Source: Bacteroidetes bacterium GWA2_40_15 (GTDB lineage: Bacteria > Bacteroidota > Bacteroidia > Bacteroidales > VadinHA17). Taken from it: DNA of 64,000 bases. Below, one piece after another: positions 28,538-37,120 of the stretch (its first letter is position 1; each line of letters begins with the position of its first letter). The DNA lies in NCBI GenBank assembly GCA_001768195.1, contig MENI01000052.1, forward strand, positions 1 through 64,000. Reading direction: 5' to 3'. Position numbers and translations under genes: made by a program. The notes beneath the pieces are model-generated. The model was not told the DNA's origin, did no database searches, and saw only the letters and a program-made list of their open reading frames with translations.

Positions 28538-30466
28538 TCATTTTTGTTTCATCTCTTCTATCAATTCTCCTATTAATATCCGGCTTTTATCCCATGTTTC
28601 TGCTTCAAAGCTCCATACATCAAGATTGCCTATCGAATTGGGACCAAATGGTTGCCTAATAATGGAGTTAACAATAGAATCAACTCTGATATTATTGCCG
28701 TCAGCTTCAGCAAGGAGCCTCATAAATTCATATTCCTGTACTCCGTCGCGCATGGTTTTAAGACGGATTGAAGGACATGGACCATTTACATTTGGAATTA
28801 CTCCCGGGGCATATATCATAAGTGCGCTTCCATTTATCTTTTTAAAAGTGAACTCTGCCTCCTTCTCTGATCTCTCTTTGGAAGCATCTTTCCACGATTC
28901 AGTGTCGTACCATCCGTTTACCCATCCTGCACCTGCACCCCAGCTGAGCCAGGAAAAGGTGCGGTATTTCCAGCAGCACCAGCTTATTGCCCTGTCGTTC
29001 ACCAGTGGAAGATCGAGAATTGTAGAGCTGCCCACCCAGCTGTTTATTTTGCTCTCATAAAGCATAGGTCCGTAAAGCCATACCTTTATACCCATTTCCT
29101 GGTACTTCCTGATTGTATTGTAGTCATATTCAATTGTATGCGATGCCCATGAGCTTATTGAGTTCTTAACTATCTGCAGTGCTTCCTCTGTGTATCCTCC
29201 GTCAATCCTGAACAAGGCTTCAGGGTAATATTCCCTGAACATATCACCATAATAAACCATCCTGCTCCATGCTTCAGGGAAATATGATTCATCGAGACCA
29301 TTCAGATATACTGTGATATCTGTTTTTTCAGGGTCAATCAGGGATTTGAAATGGGTGCGGACGTTTTTAATAAAATCAATATATACAGCCCTGTTTTGCG
29401 GTTCCCGTTCAACATCAGGTTTACCGATGTCTGGCCATCCTCTGGTCCCGTGTTTGCCATAAACATCGAATGGCAGCACAAATGTTTCGATTGGTTCTCC
29501 GTAGCCCGGGCCATATTCGTAACCATATTCAGCGGTAAATGCTTTTCCGGTGAAATATTTTGAAAGGCGCTCATCAACCTGTTTCCAGTCAATGTCTGTT
29601 TTTCCGATCCGGTTCGTCTTCAGATCCGGTTCGTAAGTGGGGTCGAGCATAGCGATCCTGTTGCGTTTAAGTAGTTGATAAACAGATAATTCCTGTTTTT
29701 CATTCATGCTTTTCATGAATCCTTCATGCTGAAGGCTTGCTTTGAACCTGTTCTTGTTAGGTATAGCAAAATCCCATACTGAAAGTTCCACCGGGATCTG
29801 CTTTGTTTCACTGCCGATTGTTACAGAAAGCATTGTATTATATATCCCCGGCAGGGTCTTCTCTTTTTCAAAAGGAACATACTGATCAATCCAGACTATC
29901 ATTGATTTCTGATTATCAATCCTGTTATTGAAATCGGGCAGCCACAGAGGATAGGTCCAACGCCTTGTTACGAGTGATGAGTCATCCTGTATGTATTGAA
30001 AAGGGATGAGTGCATCCGGATACCATCCGTTGCCGAGTGAAGCTACCGGATAACCTGTGCTTGGAGATTTTACCTCCACTGACCATTCAAGGAAAAGTTC
30101 AGGTTTGATGGCGAATTGTATGTTATTCCCTTCGAAAGCCGGCATCTCAATCCTGATATTATCAAGGATATCAGTGGTATTATTGGATATAACAAGCTGG
30201 AATGATATGTATTCCCCTCTTGCGGAATGCAGTGTAACCTTTTTTCCGTCGAAGATCAGGTTTTTTTTCAACATATCTTCCTGTTGTACAGGGGCATCCT
30301 TAAGAATAAGAAACCTGTTATCAATAATTGTATTTGAAGTTGGATCAAGCCTTACGGATGAAGGCAAAACGTAGATGCCCCAGTCTGATGAGTTTTCAGC
30401 TTTATCGCCTGAATTACAGCTGAATGCAAAAACAGAGCCAAGCAGAATAAGGGTAAGGTTCTTCAT
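28538..30466 (-). CDS. DUF4091 lipoprotein, glycoside-hydrolase-like
   Basis: 642 residues with lipoprotein signal FAFSC (Cys17). An N-terminal beta-sandwich region (residues ~50-220) precedes a TIM-barrel-like middle with YLNGLDESYFPEAW. DUF4091 then follows: ISWCCWKYRTFSWLSWGAGAGWVNGWYD, and YAPGVIPNVNGPCPSIRLKTMRDGVQEYEFMRLL at the end of the domain (only parts of these are conserved). DUF4091 proteins resemble GH123-type hydrolases and are found in glycan loci. It is the first gene of the minus-strand run 30,466-22,691. Confidence 0.87.
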   Translation of the reverse strand: MKNLTLILLGSVFAFSCNSGDKAENSSDWGIYVLPSSVRLDPTSNTIIDNRFLILKDAPVQQEDMLKKNLIFDGKKVTLHSARGEYISFQLVISNNTTDILDNIRIEMPAFEGNNIQFAIKPELFLEWSVEVKSPSTGYPVASLGNGWYPDALIPFQYIQDDSSLVTRRWTYPLWLPDFNNRIDNQKSMIVWIDQYVPFEKEKTLPGIYNTMLSVTIGSETKQIPVELSVWDFAIPNKNRFKASLQHEGFMKSMNEKQELSVYQLLKRNRIAMLDPTYEPDLKTNRIGKTDIDWKQVDERLSKYFTGKAFTAEYGYEYGPGYGEPIETFVLPFDVYGKHGTRGWPDIGKPDVEREPQNRAVYIDFIKNVRTHFKSLIDPEKTDITVYLNGLDESYFPEAWSRMVYYGDMFREYYPEALFRIDGGYTEEALQIVKNSISSWASHTIEYDYNTIRKYQEMGIKVWLYGPMLYESKINSWVGSSTILDLPLVNDRAISWCCWKYRTFSWLSWGAGAGWVNGWYDTESWKDASKERSEKEAEFTFKKINGSALMIYAPGVIPNVNGPCPSIRLKTMRDGVQEYEFMRLLAEADGNNIRVDSIVNSIIRQPFGPNSIGNLDVWSFEAETWDKSRILIGELIEEMKQK

Positions 30467-30552
30467 AAAGGTTCAATATTTGAAAATATCTGCCTGGTAC
30501 TGACAGGCTTTTTACAGGATTAATTAACTGATTTAAAATTAGTAATAAAAAT

Positions 30553-30719
30553 TAATATTGAGTCTACTCCGAAGAGTATATTTTTTTGCCACCAAGGCTC
30601 CAAGGCACAAAGTTACACCAAGAATAAGTCATTGAAAGATAAGCCCTTGGTGAACCTTGGTGTCTTTGTGTCTTCGTGGCAATTTCTTTTTTGGATTTAT
30701 CGGAGTGGACTCAATATTA
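30553..30719. mobile_element. 167-bp nested inverted-repeat element
   Basis: Outer arms TAATATTGAGTCTACTCCGA (30553-30572) and its reverse complement at 30700-30719 match at 19 of 20 positions. Inside them a second palindrome (30586-30682) has arms starting TTGCCACCAAGG, made of CACAAAG/CCAAGG words, around a 20-30 bp loop. There is no coding capacity. It sits in the 30,467-30,983 gap beside a UroD-family gene remnant. Confidence 0.82.
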
Positions 30720-30805
30720 GAAGGTATATTTCTGGTATCTGATAATTCGAATCAGTATATTTATGGCTATATGTATATATACTTTTCATGCTGATAATAT
30801 GAATT

Positions 30806-30913
30806 CAAAAGAAAGAGTACTTCATCCTCGGTCCCGGACATACATATATCCAGGCTGATACTCCACTGGAGAACATTGTTGCCATGTATGACACTGCCTT
30901 TTCCTATATATAG
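30806..30913 (+). pseudogene. 3' remnant of a UroD-family (uroporphyrinogen decarboxylase-like) gene
   Basis: The + strand encodes KEYFILGPGHTYIQADTP continuing LENIVAMYDTAFSYI and then TAG at 30911. This is the conserved C-terminus of UroD-family methyltransferase-like proteins (GG.ILGPGH...D.P.ENI.AMYD). The frame is closed upstream by a TGA at 30800, and no other part of the gene is visible. It differs from the intact UroD-family gene at 34909, whose C-terminus belongs to another branch. Confidence 0.78.
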
Positions 30914-30983
30914 ATTCAGTAAATATTTCCAGATGAAATTTTTGTTATATTGTGTCCATCAAAAATCTTTTTAATCAATTAAA

Positions 30984-32288
30984 ATGACGTTAAAAAATTA
31001 CACTGTGCACAGGCCGGTTCAGGCAATGTGGATGACAGTAGGAACAATCGGATTGTTCTTTTTTATTTTCGGATTTGTAACATGGCTCAACGGAATCCTT
31101 ATTCCCTATCTGAAGATATCTTGTGAACTGAACCATTTTGAATCGTACCTGGTAGCGTTTGCATTTTATGTTGCTTACGTTATAATGGCAATACCATCCT
31201 CATGGATTCTGAAAAGAACAGGTCTTAAATCAGGTATGATGTACGGATTATTTGTCATGGCAGTTGGGGCGCTTTTCTTTGTACCGGCTGCGATGACCAG
31301 AACCTATGGGATGTTTCTTACCGGCCTTTTTGTTATGGGTACAGGGCTGGCCATACTTCAGACTGCCGCAAATCCATATATTACATTGCTCGGGCCGATC
31401 GAAAGCGCAGCACAGAGGATCAGCATTATGGGTATCTGCAATAAATCTGCAGGGATAATCGCCACTTTCCTGTTTGGCGTTATGGCTCTCAGCGACGGCG
31501 ATGCCCTGCTTGCAAGCCTTAGAAGCATGGATGATATACAGAGAGCCACAACTCTTGATGAACTGGCTTCAAGAGTGGTGATTCCCTACCTCGGAATGGC
31601 GATAATTCTGGTCCTGATAGGCATTTTTGTCAAGAAATCAGGATTGCCTGAGATTGATCCCAATGGTAAGAATAAGGAGGAGGATGTTAAGGAGAGCGGT
31701 GCCCGGTCCTCTATCTTCCAGTATCCCTACCTGCTTCTGGGAGTCATTGCGATATTTTGTGATGTAGGACTGGAGATTGTAGCCGGTGATACAATAATAA
31801 GCTACGGACTTAGTCAGGGAATACCCATTTCCATTGCAAAACACTTTACATCACTCGTTATGATTGCCTCAATAATTGGTTATACTATCGGAGTTATTGC
31901 AATACCACGTTTTATATCACAAAGTAAAGCTCTCCGTACGTGCGCAGTACTGGGTATAATTCTTACGGCTCTTGCAATAAGTACACCAGAAACGGCTTCA
32001 GTAGTCTTCATTGCACTGCTGGGGATGGCCAATTCGCTGATATGGCCTTCAGTATGGCCACTTGCAATAGATGGTCTGGGACGGTTTACCCGGATTGGCT
32101 CATCTCTGCTGATAATGGGTAACCTGGGTGGTGCCCTGGTCCCTTTACTCTACGGAAGGCTGGCAGATGTATTTAATCCGCAGCAGGCCTATCTGGTTTT
32201 AATACCGTGCTACTTCTTTATTTTATATTTTGCAATGCATGGACATAAGCTGGGAAAAAGAACAAAGCCGGTGCCGGAACCATTGTGA
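30984..32288 (+). CDS. fucP: FucP-like sugar:H+ symporter (MFS)
   Basis: 434 residues with about 12 transmembrane segments. The FHS/FucP subfamily pattern is clear: FFIFGFVTWLNGILIPYLK in TM1, followed by a second-helix region with AYVIMAIPSSWILKRTG, and TANPYITLLG in the middle. The transporter should bring L-fucose, galactose or another monosaccharide across the inner membrane. It is preceded by repeat and pseudogene debris and followed after 66 bp by a GH109-like exported oxidoreductase. The sugar is not decided by sequence. Confidence 0.9.
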   Translation: MTLKNYTVHRPVQAMWMTVGTIGLFFFIFGFVTWLNGILIPYLKISCELNHFESYLVAFAFYVAYVIMAIPSSWILKRTGLKSGMMYGLFVMAVGALFFVPAAMTRTYGMFLTGLFVMGTGLAILQTAANPYITLLGPIESAAQRISIMGICNKSAGIIATFLFGVMALSDGDALLASLRSMDDIQRATTLDELASRVVIPYLGMAIILVLIGIFVKKSGLPEIDPNGKNKEEDVKESGARSSIFQYPYLLLGVIAIFCDVGLEIVAGDTIISYGLSQGIPISIAKHFTSLVMIASIIGYTIGVIAIPRFISQSKALRTCAVLGIILTALAISTPETASVVFIALLGMANSLIWPSVWPLAIDGLGRFTRIGSSLLIMGNLGGALVPLLYGRLADVFNPQQAYLVLIPCYFFILYFAMHGHKLGKRTKPVPEPL

Positions 32289-32354
32289 TTTCTTATTCTT
32301 AAATTGCACCTGTAACATTTCAGATGGGATATATACTATACTAATTCACAGATT

Positions 32355-33665
32355 ATGAAAAATTTAACAAGAAGGAGCTTCATTAAAACCGGAACAATGG
32401 CAACCATAGGAATGGGAATGCTATCTGATCCGGGATACGCATCAGAAGCATCTGCAAAAAATGTCAGGATTGCAGTTATCGGTACCGGAAACAGGGGCAC
32501 GGGGCATGTTCATAATCTTCTTACAATTGAAGGTGTTGAGATTGTTGCAGTGTGCGATCTGGAAGAGATCAGGGCCCGGAATGCAGCTGACCTGTGTGTA
32601 AAGGCCGGAAGGAAAAAGCCTGCCATTTATGCCGGGGATCATTTTGCTTACAGAAACCTGCTGGATAAGGAGAAGACAGATGCGGTCATTATAGCAACCT
32701 ACTGGGATTCGCATACCGCAATTGCAGTGGAGACTTTGAACAGAGGAGCATATCCGGGAATCGAGGTTCCTGCAGCCCTTACAGTTGAAGATACATGGAA
32801 GCTTGTTGAAACCTCCGAGAAAACAGGTATCCCCTGCATGATGCTTGAGAACTGGAGCTTCAGGCAGGATAACCTGGCTGCCCTGAATATGAAGAGGCTC
32901 GGTCTTTTCGGTGAGATCGTCCATTGCCACTGTGCCCACTCACACGACTGTATTGACCACTGGTTTTTCGACAGTAAGACCGGCGATCAGAGGTGGCCTG
33001 CCGAATACCTTCTCAAGTATAACAGGGATCAGTACCCGACCCATAGTGTGGGGCCTGTAATAAGCTGGATGGATATCAACCGCGGCGATATTTTTACAGA
33101 GATCTATTCCACAGCTTCAGCTTCAACAGGGATTAATTCATACTTTAACAAAAAGTTCGGTCCCGATCATGCCAACTCAAAAATCAAATGGAAGCAGGGG
33201 GATATTGTGACATCACTACTTAAAACAAGGTCAGGAAAAACTCTTGTAATCAATTACGATATGCAGCTTCCAAGGCCCTATTCAAACAGGTGGTTGCTTG
33301 AAGGTACCCTTGGAGTATATGATGAAGAGAAAAGTTCCATTTACCTTACTGATTTGAGTCCGAAGTATCACGAGTGGGAACAGTGGAAGCCTTATGAGGT
33401 ACAGTATAACCACAAATGGTGGCAGGCCGATTTATCCTCACAATCTCATGGGGGAACCGATTATGTAATGATGAACGAGTTCATTAATTCCGTTAAGGCA
33501 AAGGGCCCGGCACCAATTGATGTTTACGACTCGGCAGTAATGACTGCAATTGTTGAATTGTCAGGTTTATCTATAGAGAAAAATGCACCGGTTCCCTTCC
33601 CTGATTTTACAAAGGGGAAATGGCAAACCAATAAACCATATTTTGCATTGGACAGAAGTCTTTAA
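32355..33665 (+). CDS. Tat-exported GH109-like Gfo/Idh/MocA protein (NAD-dependent glycosidase type)
   Basis: 436 residues. The N-terminus NLTRRSFIKTG is a twin-arginine signal, so the NAD-loaded protein is probably exported folded. The Rossmann motif is VIGTGNRGTGH. The C-terminal part follows GH109 alpha-N-acetylgalactosaminidases closely: MMLENWSFRQDNLAALNMKR, LFGEIVHCHCAHSHD, YPTHSVGPV, INRGD and LPRPYSNRWLLEG, with a later HEWE. The Cys/His-rich HCHCAHSHD stretch is unusual. These enzymes cleave by transient C3 oxidation and elimination. The substrate may not be GalNAc. Confidence 0.88.
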   Translation: MKNLTRRSFIKTGTMATIGMGMLSDPGYASEASAKNVRIAVIGTGNRGTGHVHNLLTIEGVEIVAVCDLEEIRARNAADLCVKAGRKKPAIYAGDHFAYRNLLDKEKTDAVIIATYWDSHTAIAVETLNRGAYPGIEVPAALTVEDTWKLVETSEKTGIPCMMLENWSFRQDNLAALNMKRLGLFGEIVHCHCAHSHDCIDHWFFDSKTGDQRWPAEYLLKYNRDQYPTHSVGPVISWMDINRGDIFTEIYSTASASTGINSYFNKKFGPDHANSKIKWKQGDIVTSLLKTRSGKTLVINYDMQLPRPYSNRWLLEGTLGVYDEEKSSIYLTDLSPKYHEWEQWKPYEVQYNHKWWQADLSSQSHGGTDYVMMNEFINSVKAKGPAPIDVYDSAVMTAIVELSGLSIEKNAPVPFPDFTKGKWQTNKPYFALDRSL

Positions 33666-33700
33666 CCCCTCTAAGAAAATGATATTCATTTAATAAAGGG

Positions 33701-33850
33701 GGCTGTTGAATAAGTCCTTTGTGAACCTTTGTGTTAACCTTGGAGTACCTTCGTGGTAAAAAACAAAGCATTAAACCACAAAGGCTCACAAAGTAAAGCA
33801 CAAAGTAACACTAAGGTAAAAACAACTACTTAAAGACTTTTTCATCAGCC
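33701..33850 (-). mobile_element. 150-bp MITE-like element, copy 2
   Basis: This is the reverse-orientation copy of the element at 16641-16790, about 94% identical by eye with no gaps. Its ends GGCTGTTGAATAAGTC and GACTTTTTCATCAGCC are a slightly diverged inverted pair. Flanking G/C runs extend the palindrome to GGGGGCTG/CAGCCCCC. It starts 35 bp after the GH109-like stop codon. The rest of the gap to 33,964 has a possible TAAGTTTG -7 box at 33918. Confidence 0.88.
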
Positions 33851-33964
33851 CCCATAAGAGGGGGTGAGGCGGAAACAAAGTCTGGGAAAATTTGTTAGTT
33901 TAACAAGTTGATTTTGATAAGTTTGTTTTAGTACTATCTATTTAAGATTTAATAGTACCAAAGT

Positions 33965-34870
33965 ATGAAAGTAAAATTTTGCAGAACAGAAGTTGAATTT
34001 CCAAGTGAGAAGCTTGGCGAATTGAGGGATTCAAATGAGCTTCTGAATGATCTCAGTGCATTAAATTCCAGAATTGAGCAGGATGGTTATCTGCTATTGA
34101 GGGATTTTTTTGACAGGGAAACTGTTTTAAAAGCGCGTGATGCCATTGTAAGATATATGGACGAAAACAATGCGCTTGTTAAAGGAACACCTTTACTTGA
34201 AGCTGTCATGCCCCGGACAGGTAAAGAGGTAAGAATGACCGGTCAGAGTGTGATCACCCATCATCCGCAATCACTTCAGCTTTTTGAAAACAGTAAACTT
34301 TTTGATTTTTTTAAATTGTTTTTCGAAGATGATGCAGTAACATATGATTATAAATGGTTGCGTGCTGTTGGGAATGAGAACTTTACCGGTTGCCATTATG
34401 ATGTTGTATATATGGGAAGAGGTTCTAAAAATGTTCATACCGTCTGGATCCCTATTGGTGAAATACCTGTCAGCCAGGGAACTCTCGCCATCTGTGAAGG
34501 TTCGCACAACCTTGAATCATTTGCACGTCTGAGAAATACATACGGAGGCATTGATGTTGACAGGGATATGATAAGCGAGGGATGGTTCAGTTCAGATCCT
34601 TATGAGATAACCGACAAGTTTGGCGGTAGATGGCTTACAACAAACTTTAATCCCGGTGATATATTAATTTTCGGCCTCTATACTCTTCATGCATCCACAA
34701 CTAACCTTACAGATAAGTTCAGGATAAGCTGTGATATACGTTTTCAACCCAAAGGAGAGAAGATGGATGACAGATGGGCAGGAAAGAGTCCTGTCGGGCA
34801 TTATGCATGGGGTAAAGATGAAAGAAAAGAGAGACCTATTTCTGAACTCAGAAAAGAATGGGGAATTTAA
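33965..34870 (+). CDS. Phytanoyl-CoA dioxygenase family protein (Fe(II)/2-oxoglutarate)
   Basis: 301 residues with a double-stranded beta-helix core. The iron ligands are visible as His144-x-Asp146 in GCHYDVVYMG and His242 in YTLHAST. Arg253 in KFRISCDIRF is placed to bind 2-oxoglutarate. No signal peptide is present, so it is cytoplasmic. Family members hydroxylate small molecules, lipids or natural products. It starts 115 bp after the MITE copy and is followed 38 bp later by a UroD-family gene, which suggests that both act in the same, unidentified, small-molecule pathway. Confidence 0.88.
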   Translation: MKVKFCRTEVEFPSEKLGELRDSNELLNDLSALNSRIEQDGYLLLRDFFDRETVLKARDAIVRYMDENNALVKGTPLLEAVMPRTGKEVRMTGQSVITHHPQSLQLFENSKLFDFFKLFFEDDAVTYDYKWLRAVGNENFTGCHYDVVYMGRGSKNVHTVWIPIGEIPVSQGTLAICEGSHNLESFARLRNTYGGIDVDRDMISEGWFSSDPYEITDKFGGRWLTTNFNPGDILIFGLYTLHASTTNLTDKFRISCDIRFQPKGEKMDDRWAGKSPVGHYAWGKDERKERPISELRKEWGI

Positions 34871-34908
34871 TTATTTATTGTTTACCAATTAGTTTAACAT
34901 AATAAATA

Positions 34909-35988
34909 ATGATAAACATCGAAGCAAGCGTTTCAAAAGGTTGGCTCCACAAAAACGGAGGATTCAATTTTGACAACAGGTATTATATGGACCCGGTTTA
35001 CAGATGGGAGCAGGATAGTACTATAAATAAATTCGTTAAGGAAAAATTTCCGCGCTATACTATCTATAACATGGAAGCAAATCTTCTGCAGGCAAAACAT
35101 GTAAAGGATAATCATGTGCTGGTCGGAGCCATTCAGCCAAATATGATACTGGCTACAATTTTGGGAGCTGAGTTCTCTTTTTTTGAAGACAAGGATGCAG
35201 ATGTCGCAGGAAAACCTCTTGAGTTTATTGCCAGAAAGGAAGAGTTACCTTCAATATCAGCAATCCTGGGACATCCCCTTGTAAAGGATCTTGAAAATCA
35301 GATTAAGGATATAAGCGAGACCAGGCCGGATATGAAGGTTATTCCGCCATTTTTCTGGGATGAATCGGGAAGGGCGACCATTCATGGCATTATAACCACA
35401 TCGCTGAAGCTTACAGGTGATAACATAATGATCACCATGATGTCGGATCCTGATCTGGCACATGCCATACATCAGTGGATTGTTGATGCCTACATAGCTC
35501 TTATTCAGCATTTTGCGGACACAGGCAAGCTTCCTGTGACCTCCATACATGTTGGTGAATGTGCCGGGACAATGATCTCATCCGAACTATATGATGAGTT
35601 TATTGTGCCCTATATCAGCCAGCTGGGTGAAAAGCTTGGATTGGTACGCATTCATACATGCGGTATTTCTGATCATATCATGAAGCCAATATCAAAGATT
35701 AAGAACCTGAACATAATCGATACAGGTTCAGGAACATCCATCAGCAAAATCAGAGAGCTTATGGGACCGGATTTTACAATTCATATTGCTCCACCAATGG
35801 AGCTTTTAATGTCTAATGTTCCGCAATCACAGATACTTGACTGGCTCAATAAAACTCTTGATGAGAACCAGGGAGGTCCGCTCCAGATAGCTTATCATAT
35901 TGAGCCAGACTATGAGCTTGGCAACTGCCTGGTGATGCATGATGAACTTGAAAGGAGAGGGCTGATTGAGAACAAGAGGCTGTATTAA
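34909..35988 (+). CDS. UroD-family (MtaA/MtbA-like) methyltransferase-type protein
   Basis: 359 residues with a TIM-barrel UroD fold. HVGECAGTMIS in the middle and IHTCGISDHIM later provide His/Cys residues in the positions where zinc-dependent corrinoid methyltransferases bind metal. NIIDTGSGTSI and IHIAPPMELL fit the barrel strands. A true haem-pathway HemE is unlikely, because the HemE N-terminal RQAGR motif is absent. It may take part in demethylation or another C1 transfer. It follows the dioxygenase gene by 38 bp and is followed by REP-like hairpins. Confidence 0.82.
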   Translation: MINIEASVSKGWLHKNGGFNFDNRYYMDPVYRWEQDSTINKFVKEKFPRYTIYNMEANLLQAKHVKDNHVLVGAIQPNMILATILGAEFSFFEDKDADVAGKPLEFIARKEELPSISAILGHPLVKDLENQIKDISETRPDMKVIPPFFWDESGRATIHGIITTSLKLTGDNIMITMMSDPDLAHAIHQWIVDAYIALIQHFADTGKLPVTSIHVGECAGTMISSELYDEFIVPYISQLGEKLGLVRIHTCGISDHIMKPISKIKNLNIIDTGSGTSISKIRELMGPDFTIHIAPPMELLMSNVPQSQILDWLNKTLDENQGGPLQIAYHIEPDYELGNCLVMHDELERRGLIENKRLY

Positions 35989-36012
35989 GTAATAAAGAAA
36001 GCATAATCAATT

Positions 36013-36129
36013 ACCGTTGGCTTCAGCCAACGGTTGATAAAGCAGATAAATTATGGACTTTAGTCCGTAATTATTGGGCTAAAGCCCGGGTAAGTAAATT
36101 GTAGTTTACCGTTGGCTGAAGCCAACGGT
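36013..36129. repeat. Four REP-like hairpins
   Basis: The gap 35,989-36,200 holds arms ACCGTTGGCT/AGCCAACGGT around TC (36013-36034), GGACTTTAGTCC (36055-36066), GGGCTAAAGCCC (36076-36087) and the first hairpin again with centre GA (36108-36129). The outer pair lie in opposite orientation, as in a REPIN-like doublet. The same hairpins occur at 15.3-15.6 and 18.7 kb. Confidence 0.8.
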
Positions 36130-36200
36130 AGTTGACTCAAACATCCGATTAAATATCTATTAATCAAAGTATTAAAAGTTATAGTTTAAGAAGTATTTGT

Positions 36201-37013
36201 ATGAAAATCATTCAATTTATAATTCTGGTTATTATGTTTACATCATGTACCAACCCAGGCAAAGTTCTTTACCAGGAACTGACTCCTGATGAATTCAGTA
36301 CCAGGCTTGCTGAATGCCCTGTAGCATACCTGCCTCTCGGTACTCTTGAATGGCATGGCGACCACCTGCCTCTCGGTTCAGATGGGATGCAATCGCTTGG
36401 GGTTTTTAAAATTCTGGCACAGGAAGCGGGAGGCATTGTTATGCCAATGCTTTTTATTGGTCCTGATGGTTATGACACAATCATCAATGGCAGGGAATAT
36501 TATGGAATGGACTGTGCAAGCCTCTTCAGCGAACAGGGGAATTATGAAATTCAGCAGTTGCCGGGAAGCGCTTACTGGGTGCCGGATTCAACATTCGATA
36601 TAATGATGAATGGCATAATGAAACAGCTGAGCCGGGCAGGATTCAAAATTGTTATTGCGCATGGTCACGGACCATCGACAAATTACATCGGGGCCAATGC
36701 TCAGATATTCAGGGAAAAGTATGATCTTACAGTTATGAATTGCTGGGGCAACGATAAAGATGATCTTTGCCTTATGTGCGACCATGCAGGTGCCAACGAG
36801 ACTTCAATAATGATGTATCTTCATCCGGATCTTGTTCATATGGAGAAACTTCCGGCTGATACCTCTGTATGGCCAAAAGGAATGCTTGGGAAAGACCCCA
36901 GGATCCATGCCAGCAGTAAACATGGTAAGGATATTATTGATTTTGAGGTTAAAAAGATGCAGGCTATAATAGAAAAAGAACTGGAGAAGCTAAAGTTGCT
37001 GGCGCGGATTTAG
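36201..37013 (+). CDS. Creatininase-family lipoprotein
   Basis: 270 residues with a lipobox MFTSC (Cys16). The metal site of the creatininase/MftE amidohydrolase family is intact: Glu50-Trp-His52-Gly-Asp-His55 in LEWHGDHLPLGSD, with Asp61. AHGHGPSTN and the later DHAGANETS (Glu) supply further ligands. The family hydrolyses cyclic amides such as creatinine or related compounds. Export with a lipid anchor is unusual for it. The last codons (LARI and stop) are provided by a repeat that starts at 37001, so the native C-terminus may have been altered by the insertion. Confidence 0.88.
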   Translation: MKIIQFIILVIMFTSCTNPGKVLYQELTPDEFSTRLAECPVAYLPLGTLEWHGDHLPLGSDGMQSLGVFKILAQEAGGIVMPMLFIGPDGYDTIINGREYYGMDCASLFSEQGNYEIQQLPGSAYWVPDSTFDIMMNGIMKQLSRAGFKIVIAHGHGPSTNYIGANAQIFREKYDLTVMNCWGNDKDDLCLMCDHAGANETSIMMYLHPDLVHMEKLPADTSVWPKGMLGKDPRIHASSKHGKDIIDFEVKKMQAIIEKELEKLKLLARI

Positions 37014-37095
37014 CGGAGCGTAATCCGTGTCTTTTGTTTTTGGCACCAATTACAACCAAACGAAGGGAGCTTGCCGAAGGCAAATTAGCGCCTGC
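37001..37095 (+). repeat. REP-like repeat R1, upstream of the DUF5107 gene
   Basis: About 95 bp beginning GGCGCGGATTTAGCGGAGCG with an imperfect hairpin (GGATT/AATCC arms). It continues through a CGAAGGGAGCT word and ends AATTAGCGCC. A same-orientation copy (R2) lies at 40142, directly after the DUF5107 gene. The TAG of the creatininase-family gene is inside the repeat. Confidence 0.85.
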
Positions 37096-37120
37096 GATAT
37101 AACATTTAATTAATCATTCT

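Noticed and set aside
28515..29060. 181-codon open frame on the + strand opposite the DUF4091 gene
   Set aside because: It is antisense to a clear lipoprotein gene and its translation lacks domain or signal features.
34909..35988. Haem biosynthesis gene hemE
   Set aside because: The N-terminal substrate motif of HemE is missing and His/Cys metal residues point to the methyltransferase branch of the fold.
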